NCBI GenBank assembly: GCA_013176395.1
Contig: JABMLP010000009.1
Span: 372,001-436,000 of the forward strand
Origin: Venturia oleaginea
Taxonomy: Eukaryota > Ascomycota > Dothideomycetes > Venturiales > Venturiaceae
DNA length: 64,000 nucleotides
Reading direction: 5' to 3'
The stretch's first letter is position 1; each line of letters starts with the position of its first letter. Below, one piece after another: positions 1-10,119 of the stretch. The notes below the pieces were generated by a model, which saw only the letters and a program-made list of their open reading frames with translations, made no database searches and had not been told where the DNA came from. The position numbers and the translations under genes were made by a program.

Positions 1-207
1 GCCCTTGCCACTGTCTGGTGCGGTCTTCAGAAGTAGCGGACTTTTAGGATCCACGCTTATGGTAATGACCAGTGCGTTCGATAATCAATCGATTGAGCCA
101 TTCTCAAGATTGATTGCCCGATTCGGCCTATATATGGCTTGATTGACGGCTTGATTGAGTCGGTGTCAGTGAGATTGATGGCTTGAGTGATCGGTCAATT
201 GAGAGAT
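1..207. other. window edge with GATTGA-type short repeats
   Basis: No coding feature seen. Variants of CTTGATTGA/GATTGATGG recur between about 80 and 200, just beyond the end of a hAT transposase fragment. Short subterminal repeats are common in hAT elements, so this may be the subterminal part of that element, but no terminal inverted repeat could be fixed because the element is cut. Confidence 0.3.
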
Positions 208-549
208 CTAAAATACACCATTTTTAAGCCCTTGATGCTGTATCTGACACGCCTCAATTGTATCATCACTCATACCGTTTCTAGCATCAGTAATGAGCCT
301 ACCGGCTTGTGAAAATACTCTCTCAACCTCTGCAGACATACCAGGAATCGATAATACACCGAAAGCAAGACGAGATAAGATCGGATAGTCATTGCGGTGC
401 TGCTCCCACCACCCAACAACGTCGTGAACTGGCTTCCAGGTGGTAGGGTCGAAATATTTGATGTATCTCGTATAATCGTCTTCTTTGGTGACTACCCGGC
501 GCTTTTTGGTGATCACGGCAAAGTTGAAGCCTACAAGATAGCCGGACAA
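208..549 (-). pseudogene. hAT transposase C-terminal dimerisation domain (fragment)
   Basis: This minus-strand frame encodes the C-terminal dimerisation region of hAT-superfamily transposases. It shows a WW..H...YP.LSRLA segment followed by SIPGMSAEVERVFSQAGRLI, the conserved signature that ends these proteins, and closes with a stop at 208-210. The N-terminal BED finger and the catalytic core are absent. Upstream the frame is not closed: it continues without a stop into the linker of a copia polyprotein, so the hAT piece is the 3' end of a chimeric frame. It is an element remnant, not a working transposase. Confidence 0.8.
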
Positions 550-3500
550 CTCATTGACAGCAGTGATATGAGCCTGATGACGAGTCCTCTTCCCAGAAAT
601 GATGTTTCTGATGTCAGTTTCAGCACCAACTGCAGTGTATTCCTCAGAGAACTCTGCACTATAGGAGGGTCTGGCAGTGGGAGCTGATGATAGTGCTGGG
701 GAAGGAGATTGTACTTGACTGGGTTCGGCTTCATTTTCTCCGCTTTCCTTCTCATCATCGCCATCCTCATCAGATTCTCTGTCACCGGATTGTTCTTTGT
801 TACTTTCAGTGTCATAGGAGTCAGTGGTTGACTCTAAAGGTAGAGTGACAGATGGAGTTGGTGATGGAGATGGAAGCTGAGATTGAGGTACAGGAGCTTT
901 TGTCGAAGATGATTGGGCAGGAGAGGGGGCTGAATTGGTTCAGTTACTGGAATTTCACCAAAGTTTGGTGGAGTGAACTGAAAAGTGTCAAGTAGAGACT
1001 CTTCTATTCCATCGTTGAGTGAGGGTAATGGCTGCTGGACTTCAATAGCTTCTTCAACCTCCATGATGATGCCCAAGTCTACTTCGGAAGGTTTGTAGAA
1101 CTTGGTGGAGTCAAAGGTGACATCTCGACTTCTGACCACTCTCTTTTGAGAAGGAACCCAGATTCTGAAGATGTTTGATGAATCGTAGCCGACAGGGTAA
1201 CCAATATGGGTGCGAGGTTCCATTTTGTCGAGTTTAGCGAGGCGATACCGTAGAGGATAGGCTCTGCAGCCAAAGATTTCAAGATGTGCAAGATTTGGTT
1301 TACGGCCAGTGATGCATTCGTAGGGCGTTTTCCATCCAAGGCGCCGAGTTGACCAAAGATTGAACAGATATGCTGCACATTTAACGGCATCGGACCAGAG
1401 ATTGTGTGGGAGTTTTGCGTGTATTATCATTGAACGAGCGATACGGCGGAGAAAATGTCCTGCTTTCTCAGCCCCTCCATTTTGGGCTTGAGTGTGTGCT
1501 GCAGAGGATTCTCTTTTGATGCCGTGTTGAGCAAGGAATGAATTGAGGCGTTGAGATCTGAAATCATCAGTTTGAAGGAATCGGATCTTGTAACCCATTG
1601 ACTCAATGAGCATTACAAACTCGATGATTGCGTCAACAGATTGGTGCTCTTCCCAGTGATTGGTGACTATGTGGTAGCCAAACGTATCACATACCAGATG
1701 ACTTGAGTAGCGATTGTGGTCAATAGAGATTCCATGATGGACCATATCTACTGACACCCTCTCAAATGGGAGTCCAACAGCAACATCAGTATGCCCAAAA
1801 CGTCTTGAGACCTTTCTTTGACCCTTGGCTAAAAAGCAGGACTCACATTTGGCATGATGTGGCTTGTGGTTGTTGGTTGTGATGTGTACACCTGTGGTAT
1901 TTGCTTGTAGTTTTGTCAACGCCGCAGGAGAAACGTGGCCAAGCATCTCATGCCATTCAAGAGCTGTTGCTTTCTTTGGCGGTCGAGATTGTGTTGTTTG
2001 TGAGGCTAGGGCTGCAGCAGCAACACCTTTGAAGCCAGTAGTGAGAGCAGTTGTCTCGAAATCGGCTGGAGTATCATTGGGATAACATGTCGGTAACGCA
2101 GTATCAGGTGATGTGATGGCGGATAGTCAGCTTGAGGATTCCCTGGCAATGACCCACATTGAGCCTTCTCTCTGAAAGATAATGAGTGGTTTGTCGTTCT
2201 TGGTGATGCGATTGAGGCGAATATTGACATCAAAACCTTTGTCAATCAAAATAGAGAGAGAGATAAGATTTGTGCTGAAGCCTGGAGCATAGATAACCCC
2301 AGATAGCACCAGGAAGCTGGGACCATTTGGCGTAGTAACCGGCAGTTTGACAGTGCCCTCCTTAGATACAACGTGAGAAAGACCAGTGCCGGAGGTAATA
2401 GTCGATCCTATTGGCATGGTGGATTCGGCCGTGTAATACCGAAGGCTGTTGATGACGTGATGAGAGGAAGCTGAATCAAGATACCAGATATTGGAATGGA
2501 TGGTGATTTGAGACGAGAATGCGGCGGCAATAGGGTTACCCAGGGCTTCTACCACTGAAGAGTAGTATGCATTGATATGAACTGGCTCAACATCAGCAAC
2601 TTCTTCAGTGGGAGGGATGTGGATAGACGTAGCGTTTGCCATGATATGCTCTGGTGCCGCAGTCGATGGTAATGAGGCATCGTTTTTGAGTCTCTTAACT
2701 GCTTTCTCATTCACTGTCTTGATGATGCCTACCAACTTGTTCTTTTTGATGGCTCCATCAATCTTACTTTTCTTTGCCGGATTTGCAACCCAGTTGGGAG
2801 GGCGAATACATTCCACAATGTGGTCACAGTCACTCCAAAGGTGGACTTCTCCGTAGAGACATTCCTTTGGTGTGCGAGGAACCCGTGGGCTGGTAGAAGA
2901 GGCTTTAGTGTCAGAAGGTTCGTCTTGGAAGATAGCAAATGAAGCTAGAGGTGAATTTTGACCATGTGTGCGATGCTCAAAGACTCTGAGACGTCGTGTA
3001 TTGCGGAATCGGGCGACCACTTTGTCAATGTGAGGTAGTTCAAGGCCGTCAGAGAGGAGATTGTTCATGATAGCCTCTTGAAGGTCTGACCATTGGCTGT
3101 CATACCTACGGACTACTGTAATGAAGTCAAAGATAGGCTGTTCATCTTCAACCTGACCAAGATTTAGTTTGATCGCTTAACCATGGGTGAACACCCATTT
3201 GTTAATCCAAGTATCGACGTCGCTGCCTTTGGGACCAATGGAGTTAATGTACTGATATTCGCGGCGAACCTCAATTTTGAGAGCGTGATCAGTAGGGCAA
3301 ACATGCTCCTTTAAAGATGCCATGATCTCTTGAACTGTGTTGCAATCAGTAAGATGTCCTGCGTATGCAGCGGAGACGTTGGCGTAGATTTTGTTTTTCA
3401 GCTCCTTCATTGCCTTAACTTTTAAGTCGTGCTCAACTTTTTCAATCTTGAAAACACCCAATTCGTACTCAAATTCCCACCGTTTTTCCGCGTTGTCAGG

Positions 3501-3797
3501 AATGCCAATTATTGCTGGCGTAGAGCCAACGTCGACGGGTAGTGGGGCCCTTCGGAGGTACAACAGAGGTTGCTCTGTATAGGTTTGAGCAGGGGGAGGG
3601 TTCTGGGATTGTTGATATGGAGTAAGAGCAATAGGTTTGGGCTCAAAATCTGGATCAATGTATTCCCAAAGATTGTCGGTAATTGCTATTTGACGAATCC
3701 AATCGCGGAAGGCGTTCCACTTTGTAGGGTCCGAAAGGAAGATTTCAAGGGAGTCTCCCTTGAGCTTTGACGATGCTAATGCAGCTGACATCGTCAT
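550..3797 (-). pseudogene. Ty1/copia retrotransposon gag-protease-integrase remnant
   Basis: One minus-strand frame runs from a gag start near 3797 (alternative Met at 3791) through a copia gag-like region, an aspartic protease segment (WYLDSASSHHV, near 2460-2500) and an integrase region (HKPHHAKCESC zinc-binding part near 1830-1860; core acidic residues in SVDMVH, QTDDF and NGGAEKAG). It is broken by an in-frame TAA at 3177-3179, an in-frame TGA at 2127-2129 and a one-base shift near the C run at about 919-925. The shifted frame continues as an acidic, proline-rich linker ending in NIISGKRTRHQ, typical of the copia integrase-RT linker. Reverse transcriptase and RNase H are missing because the sequence passes directly into a hAT fragment at about 545. 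A primer site and LTR lie just upstream (right). It is an immobile, 3'-truncated copy. Confidence 0.9.
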
Positions 3798-3981
3798 GGT
3801 AGTGGGTATCTTTTTGTTGTTTTCGTGTATGTTCCGAGGGATGTTGGATCGAAGGCAGAATGTGTGTAAACAGTGAAACATAGGCTCGATGGGGCTAGTG
3901 TGTATGGGTCTGATAGGAGGGGGTTGTATCAATACACAGCGATGAGCCAAAAAGGTTTCAGGTCTGAGTTTACAAGAGTCG

Positions 3982-3999
3982 GCAAGCCGGGCTCATAAC
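3982..3999 (-). other. half-tRNA primer binding site (initiator Met)
   Basis: The plus strand reads GCAAGCCGGGCTCATAAC, which looks like the 5' side of the anticodon arm and the CAU loop of initiator tRNA-Met. The minus strand, which is the sense strand of the copia element, is therefore complementary to it. Copia-type elements are known to prime from an internally cleaved initiator-Met half-tRNA rather than the CCA end. The position, seven bases inside the proposed LTR end and upstream of gag, is where a primer site belongs. Confidence 0.7.
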
Positions 4000-4006
4000 T
4001 CTCGAA

Positions 4007-4321
4007 TGATACACAGTGAAAAGATAAAGATTTAGGATTGCATGAGGTTCAAAATGAAGTGGTGATCGAGCGATAATTATACAGATTCGAGTGGTCTGAA
4101 ATCAAAACGAGGGGATATGCCTCTGACGGCCGTATGCAGCTTCAAAACGAGGGTACGTGACTCTGACGGCCGTATACAGCTGTATCATCTCACAATGGCC
4201 GTCAGGGGCATATCCCCTCGTTTTGATTTCAGACCACCCGAATCTGTATAACTATCGCTCGATCATCGCTTCATTTTGAACCTCATGCAATCCTAAATCT
4301 TTATCTTTTCACTGTGTATCA
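4007..4321 (-). repeat. near-palindromic 5' LTR of the copia element
   Basis: The 315-bp segment starts TGATACACAG and ends CTGTGTATCA, giving TG..CA termini. Arms 4001-4131 and 4197-4327 are inverted copies of each other with few mismatches, around a 65-bp centre. Two imperfect 40-bp direct repeats (about 4102-4141 and 4142-4181, each containing CTCTGACGGCCGTA) sit at the inner end. The primer site and gag follow on the left (minus-strand downstream); a broken permease gene abuts on the right. An LTR that is itself a hairpin is unusual. The alternative is two truncated LTRs joined head to head. Confidence 0.65.
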
Positions 4322-5170
4322 TTCGAGAAAAGCATTGATCCAGTAGCGAAACCCAACTGTCCTGTGACTTGGGCCTCTACCAGAAGATGTTGCGATGCCT
4401 GCGCACATCATAGCAATGACGATAACGATTTTTGTCCATCCCTAGATGCGTTCAGTTATCCTGACGGATAGAGTAGTTCTTTTCCTTGGGACTCACAAGG
4501 TAGTATTGTGCACTTCCGTAGGTAGAGACATGGAACAGATTCAAAGAAACCAATCCAAGACCGAAGATGGAGACGAAAGTAGCCACGTTCAGATCTGGCT
4601 TCCAATATTGATTGATCATGCCAGATGCAGTGAAATTTTTCGGCAGCAGAATCACGTACTTGAAGAAGTAATTCCAACCTGTTGCAAAACCAAGGCAGGG
4701 GTCTACAAATCGCGTCGCATAGCCAGCGAACCCCTTTTTCAGGGGACACTGAGCGGCCATCTCTCCAAGAGCAGTGATCACAGACCAGACCATGAAGCCA
4801 ATGAGCAGGAAGCAAACCGTAAGAGATCCAGGGCCTCCTGTTATAATGCTAGAAGAATTGCGCGGGAGAGACTGCGAAAGCTGACTTGCCATTTTGTAGA
4901 CTATTAATATTTTTAGCGAGGGTTTGTTGTATCAAGACGCATTCTGTACCTCTTTCCAGTGCCGATAATCAACCCAGTCCCAACACTTCCGCTGAACGCT
5001 ATCATGTTCAGATCGCGTGGGCTCAATTCCCTCTTCAGGCCCCCTTCCTGCTCGCCGGCTCCCTGTTCGACATCGGGGTCTGTACTCGTACTGGAGTGGG
5101 TGGTTTGTCTTTCCACAGCTGTCACGCTCGGTCTTTTCTTGAACATTGTTGCAGACGAGAACATCCGCAT
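4322..5170 (-). pseudogene. amino-acid permease (AAT/YAT family), 3' part lost
   Basis: Exon 1 (4950-5170) holds the cytoplasmic N-terminus and LSPRDLNMIAFSGSVGTGL, the start of TM1 in fungal amino-acid permeases. Exon 2 (4497-4848) continues GGPGSL..GFMVWSVITALGEMA and further membrane spans. A GTGAGT donor and ATCTAG acceptor join exon 3 (from 4441 down), which reads on to GFRYWINAF, a conserved permease position, and stops exactly at the LTR edge. More than half of the usual roughly 500-600 residues and about seven TM segments are missing. Surviving splice sites and open exons suggest the insertion is fairly recent. Substrate specificity cannot be told. Confidence 0.85.
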
Positions 5171-5972
5171 ACTGGGTGGTTAATGTGTTTAGAGATGAGA
5201 ATGAATAATAAAAAGCGTAGGTATTCGCGTAGTATCAGTATCAGTCAGTTCGTGTTCAGCACTGAGTTGATGTGTATGGGATCATGGACGTTCAAAAGTC
5301 TACCATTACAGGAGATGTCCCCAAGACGTATATAGTTGGTGTATCAAAGGAACCCCGCACAAGGGTTTTGACTGTGGAGTACCATGGTTTTCAGCAAGGG
5401 TTATCAGCATACTAAGCATCAAACGTTGAAGACAAGTCTGGGGGAGCGGCAAGTCTCGTCCTGTCATTCGTTGCAAGCAGCCTACGAGCCTTTTTCATGA
5501 TGGCAGTCAACCACTTGGATGAATGATTAAGCAGATAAGACAGTTTTTCTTCCTGGTTGGCACTAAATGGTATCCACCATGTGTACTGATAGGAGAATGG
5601 ATATAGGCTGATACTGTGTATTGAAAGGATGACAGTATTCATAATGGACCATCGATACCTGCATTCTAATGTATTATATTCGTCCAGGACGGTGATTGAG
5701 ACTTATTCAATGACGGTCGAGGTCATCTGCGCGCGACCGTTGTGATCCGAGTCGTCGTTCTCATATGGGAGATGACGGATGAGACGACAATTTCGGCATG
5801 ACCCGGGAACTGGGCTTGTTCACCTGTAACGAGTCACAAACATCATTGATGACTAAGAGATGAGGCAGTAACGCACGTGACGTGACATGAGTTCGATTTG
5901 GACTTCACGAAAATCAGAGCGACCACAATTGAACTCTCTTCGACGTAGCAAGAAAGCTCAGCACCAGCAGTC
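5171..5972. other. intergenic, divergent promoters
   Basis: This is the stretch between the permease start (minus) and ISY1 (plus). It would hold both promoters. A 76-codon minus-strand frame at 5412-5642 has no recognisable family. Nothing else is seen. Confidence 0.5.
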
Positions 5973-6765
5973 ATGGTACGTCCCTATGAATTCCACAGAA
6001 ACTATGCACTATTGATCGATATCGCAGGCGCGCAATCAAGAGAAAGCGCAGTCGATGCTCTACCGCTTCCGCGAATCGCAAGCCGCTGACCTGGGAATTC
6101 TCGACATCTCCCGTACAAAACGCCCCAAGGTCATTACCTCCGTCGAATCCATCCCCGTCTGCGAAAAATGGCGCGGCCAAGTTCTAAAGGAGATCTCGCG
6201 GAAAGTCTCCAAAATACAAGAGCTCTCCCTCAGCGACTATCAAATCCGAGATTTGAACGACGAAATCAACAAATTGATGCGGGAGAAATATGTGTGGGAG
6301 CTGCGGATTCGAGATTTGGGTGGACCGAACTACATGAGGGGAGCGAGGGTTGTGGACGATGAGGGGAGAGAGGTTCCAGGAGGTGGGAAGGGGTATAGAT
6401 ACTTTGGCCGGGCGAAGGATCTACCCGGCGTGAAAGAATTGTTTGAACAGGCCATGAAGAAAGGACGGGCACCTGAAGAGGAAGAGAAGGGACCTGGCAG
6501 GGCCGAATTGTCCAAGTTTGTGGATGCGGGTTACTATGGGTACAATCTAGACGAAGAGGACGGGACGTTAGTGGAATATGAAGAGCAGAGGGAACGCGAA
6601 GCATACAAATCATTGATGGATGAGGCGGATGATGACAACGAGCCATTCGAGCCATTGCCTGGGGATGTGGGTGATGGAGTGGGTTGGAGGTTACCGAGTC
6701 TGCCTGAGGTCGAAGAAGAACTTGTCGACAGGAGAAGACGCAGACTTTTGGATAAGCTGGGATGA
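5973..6765 (+). CDS. ISY1: pre-mRNA-splicing factor ISY1
   Basis: ISY1 belongs to the NineTeen complex of the spliceosome and supports the first catalytic step and its fidelity. The start codon 5973-5975 is followed at once by GTACGT; the 52-nt intron 5976-6027 ends ATCGCAG, and exon 2 (6028-6765) begins ARNQEKAQSMLYRFRESQAA, which is the conserved ISY1 N-terminus. This confirms the split start, since no in-frame ATG precedes it in exon 2. The conserved part covers about residues 1-125 (RPKVITSV..C..WR, NDEINKLMREK..WE.RI..LGG). An acidic, less conserved C-terminal half follows. Predicted length is 246 aa, normal for fungi. The single-codon first exon makes translation of this splicing factor depend on splicing of its own transcript. 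Confidence 0.93.
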
Positions 6766-6870
6766 GATCAAACCGTGAAGAGAAGACTGACTGAATACGG
6801 CTCCAGGGATGTCAAGTCGCAAAACTAGATTTGCACTGCATCTACTCTACAACCAAGTTTAAGAGACACA

Positions 6871-7029
6871 ATGGCCCCGGTCATCGCCGATGACAAGAAG
6901 TTCGACGGAATCTCCAGCAAAGTACAGACGGTAGCGACGATTCAAGAACTGCAAAATCTCATAAAGAGAGGCACTAAGACACGGCGGCATGAAATTCTGC
7001 TCAAAAAAATCACGCAGGAGAACATGTGA
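6871..7029 (+). CDS. small ORF, unknown
   Basis: A 52-codon frame starts in a good context (ACACAATGGCC) and ends in TGA at 7027-7029. It is charged and lysine-rich (FDGISSKVQTVATIQELQNL, then RRHEILLKKI), compatible with a short helical protein or a truncated gene 5' end. No family is recognised, and no intron-linked continuation was found. It may be spurious. Confidence 0.3.
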   Translation: MAPVIADDKKFDGISSKVQTVATIQELQNLIKRGTKTRRHEILLKKITQENM

Positions 7030-7331
7030 CAAAGGTTGCCGACACATTGAGAGGCCCGGTTGATACATAGTGGCTGCCAGCTGAGTGACTGCGCTTCATA
7101 ACAGAAATATACAATTGAATCAACAAGAGCAGAAGGTGAATATAGTCTCTCAAAGCCCTGGCAGTATGCTTTGACGTCCATACCAGCGCTCAAGACTGCT
7201 TTTTTGTTTTCATTTTGGCATCAAAAATCGCCTCGTTGGTGCTAGTGACATTATACAGGCCTCCAAGCAAATTGATAGTTGCTTCGCCGTTAGAATTGTA
7301 ACCCTCTTAATCTCTAACAGAACCTACCTTG

Positions 7332-7947
7332 TTATTCTAGTTTTATTTCATAGAATTCCTTCATGCACACTTCTGCATTCTTGTACATATAGTTCCAGTA
7401 CTTGTTGATGATACTACTACCCAAGACACCACTAACGTCAGGAAATTCTTTGTTTCGGTACCGTCTCTCGATCTCTTCCCCGTCCGCGTGTTCATCCAAC
7501 TCCGGAAAAGGTTCATGCCCAGTCATGATCTCGTACATGCAGGTGCCTAATGCGAAAATATCGGATTGCTCGTCTGAGTGGATCCCTGGACGTGGAAGAT
7601 AGGCCTTGTTGTTTTCCAAAGCCCAGCCGCTGTGACGAACTCCATGTTCATCGACATACTCACCCTGAAAATTAGAGGATTTGATATTGAAGTCCTTATC
7701 GAGGAGAAGATTTTGGGTGCTGATATCACAATGGAAAACTTGTTTTTATGGATGTACGCGACTGCCTCGGCAGCTTGTGGCACCAACGGATTCTGTCCGC
7801 GTTCGTGATGGACTTTGCTGAGTCGGGGGAGTAGAGATGGTCTTGAAGTGTACCTCCAGGAGCATATTCCAATATCAGCCCCCTCTTGTCAAGTCCATAG
7901 CTCCTGATTATGCCCGGATGGGAACACAATGCTTCGTATGCGTCTGC
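7332..7947 (-). pseudogene. protein kinase-like pseudogene
   Basis: Reading the minus strand across two frame changes gives SHPGIIRSYG, LILEYAPGGTL, then AAEAVAYIHK, a degraded catalytic loop around HCDIST..LLLD, NFQG in place of DFG, and SDIFALGTCMYEIMTGHEPF, ending near 7332. These are the hinge, the catalytic loop and subdomains IX-XI of a eukaryotic protein kinase of the small fungal type that follows a glycine-poor N-lobe. The frame shifts near 7770 (after WCHKLP) and again near 7735. The N-lobe is missing: the fragment begins at a possible acceptor (CTGCAG, about 7947), and a pogo-type transposon starts 20-odd bases further on. Shifts, an altered DFG and the lost N-lobe all argue for a dead gene. 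Confidence 0.75.
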
Positions 7948-7970
7948 AAAATTTCATATATTATTAGTTA

Positions 7971-9021
7971 ACGTATTCCACCACCCGAACCGCCACACCA
8001 CCCAACCCGCCAAAATATGCCAAGACTACCACTTCCCCCATTATCTGATTATTTCTCAACAACACAACTCGTTATTACTTGAACACGAAGGGAGACTTCA
8101 GCTTGCCCTCCAAGCCCTCCAAGCCGGCCAATTCCGAAGCCAACGGGCTGCTGCGCGCGCCTTTAACATTAAACACCAGAACCTCTCTGATCGCGCCCGA
8201 GGAGTCCCATTTATCCTCGAAAAACTACCAAACGGTCGGAAACTTACCCTTACCGAGGAGCAAACGCTTATCCAATATATTCTCGACCTCAATTCGCGAG
8301 GATTTGCGCCCCGGCTGTGTGAGGTGGCAGATATGGCGGATAAACTACTGGGTATACGCGGTGGAGAGCCAGTAGGCAAAAACTGAGCTGAGAGATTCGT
8401 AACGCGCTCAGATGAGCTCAAGGTAGCCCTCAATCTTCGGCTACGTACCCCGCCAGAACCCCGTCTCCTAGAAACGCCGTGGCAGCCAAAGACTCCAAGC
8501 AATACTCATGAATTTGAATCCCAATCCAAGCTCGTAAGCGAGTCTTTTACTCGGTCACCAGTTACTGCGCAGGCAGGCGCTTACAGCTTGCTAAAGGCGC
8601 TGAATTGATGCTGCACCAGAACGCCCTACTTGTTGCACGAAACCACGAGCTTGAAGAGCAATTGGCAGTAATTACGAAGCGAAAATCGCGTAAAAGAAAG
8701 CGGATCCAGCAAGGTGGTACTATGGAGTATGGGACTGCAGCAGCGCGGGTAGCTGCTGAGGCGTCTGTTGCGCCTCAGGGATCAAAGAATACTCGTAGTA
8801 GTGGTGATCAAGAAACAGCCCGACCAACTCAAAGGCGCTGTGGGAACTGCGGCGCGACTGGGCACAATGCGCGAACGTGTAAAAAAGATATCGAGATATT
8901 CTCTGAATCAGATAGTAGCACGACAGACTTAGAATCTATTGTTGATAGCGATAAAATTGAAGAGTCGTAACATGAGTTGGTCATGCCAAGAGATTTTGGC
9001 GGGTTGGGTGGTGGAATACGT
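7971..9021 (+). mobile_element. internally deleted pogo/Fot1-like DNA transposon
   Basis: The left end ACGTATTCCACCACCC (7971 on) and the right end GGGTGGTGGAATACGT (to 9021) are inverted repeats, each flanked by TA (7969-7970 and 9022-9023), the target duplication of the Tc1/mariner/pogo group. A second block (CCCAACCCGCCAAAAT) is repeated near each end. Inside, the left frame (to 8386) encodes LALQALQAGQFRSQRAAARA, a psq-type HTH, then a CENP-B-like HTH ending GGEPVGKN-stop. The right frame (8605-8970) encodes a basic, glutamine-rich tail and a CCHC zinc knuckle CGNCGATGHNARTC. The DDE catalytic core is gone, so the 1,051-bp copy is non-autonomous. It lies immediately beside the kinase pseudogene and may have interrupted it. 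Confidence 0.85.
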
Positions 9022-9022
9022 T

Positions 9023-9094
9023 ATCGCTTCTATTAGAACTATTGCTTCTAGGAGAACTATCGCTTCTAGTGGAAATATCGCTTCTAGTAGAACT
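9023..9094. repeat. 18-bp minisatellite, four copies
   Basis: Four consecutive variants of ATCGCTTCTAGTAGAACT occur immediately beyond the right TA of the pogo-like element. Each copy differs at one to four positions. The repeat is open in every copy on the minus strand (LEAI-type units), but no gene is attached. Confidence 0.85.
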
Positions 9095-9407
9095 GTTACG
9101 CAGAGGCTATGGCTCAAAGTAATATAGCTGGATTTGGGTAATCAGTACAGTAGGGTTCAAGCGGTCCGGGGCCACAATATCGTATCAAACAAATGAAGCG
9201 AAGCTTGCAAGATATAAGAGTCGTGAATTGTGCTAAGTAACTAAAAGCAATAGCGAAGTAACTAGAGAGTGAAGATACGAGACACTGGGGGAGCAGAGTC
9301 TCTTCCATAATATAGGAAATCCTCCCATAAGGCTCGAAGCCTAATGCATGAGCCAGATGGCTCATGGCTCAGAGGTTGACTCTTCAGCTGACCTGCTCAT
9401 GGCTCAT

Positions 9408-9662
9408 TGTCACGGGGCGGGTTCGGGTATCAGGAGGAAGGAGTAGCAGCAGGAACAGGTATCATTCAACAGGCTATATACGGGCTGGCAGGCAAACCAA
9501 CAGGCAAGTTTGACGACAGGACGTAGCTCAAAGAGCTACGAATTGGTTGGAGCCACATAGGCTTTAAAACCTTTCCTCGGCAGAACTCCGGTTCTGCCTT
9601 GATCACGTGCCGTTGGGCCACCCCAACGGCGAGAAGGACTTGTCCGCGGTCGTACCGTGACA
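9408..9662. repeat. possible solo LTR (gypsy type)
   Basis: The segment begins TGTCACGG and ends CCGTGACA. These inverted termini and the length of 255 bp suit a Ty3/gypsy LTR of filamentous fungi. No matching target duplication was found (CTCAT on the left, CCCCC on the right) and no internal element is near, so this is tentative. A 78-codon frame on the minus strand (9466-9702) is probably non-coding. Confidence 0.35.
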
Positions 9663-10119
9663 CCCCCATTATTAGTCCTAACAATATCTTCTTGTTATCC
9701 AACCATTCTTTGCGAGTCCTGCCTTCCTGCTCTTCAGCCTTGAGGTGATATATAACAGTCTAGTAGATATTAGACAGGTATTATTAGCTAGTAGGGTAAC
9801 TACGGTTTAGACGGCTTGGTAGAAATTTACGGTTTAAAACACCCTTACCCCGAGGCTATATATATCTAGCAGGGTACGTATTTAATAGTCGCCTAATTTT
9901 AAGCGAGAAACCCAACAGATTTTGTCCTACTGTGGATTATTCGTTCTAAGACCTAACTTTGTCTGTCCGTTCCCTTTTGTGTTCCTGATATTTTTGCAAA
10001 CTCTGTTGAAACTACTTGCGACCCCGATTATCTACTTGCCCCTCTCTTCTTCTGTCCTCATAGCAGCTGTTCTTCTTCACTCTTTCGGGGTTTAAACCCT
10101 TCACCCAATTTCTGAAAGC
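9663..10119. other. AT-rich intergenic stretch
   Basis: Between about 9760 and 9950 the sequence is rich in TA and TAG triplets (TAGTAGATATTAGACAGG, CTAGTAGGGTAAC). Such composition is compatible with old repeat DNA mutated by RIP. No gene is seen. The last part would be the upstream region of the broken gene at 10120. Confidence 0.4.

Noticed and set aside
4007..4321. A stand-alone MITE or foldback element
   Set aside because: The initiator-Met primer site and copia gag start directly beside it, which fits an LTR better.
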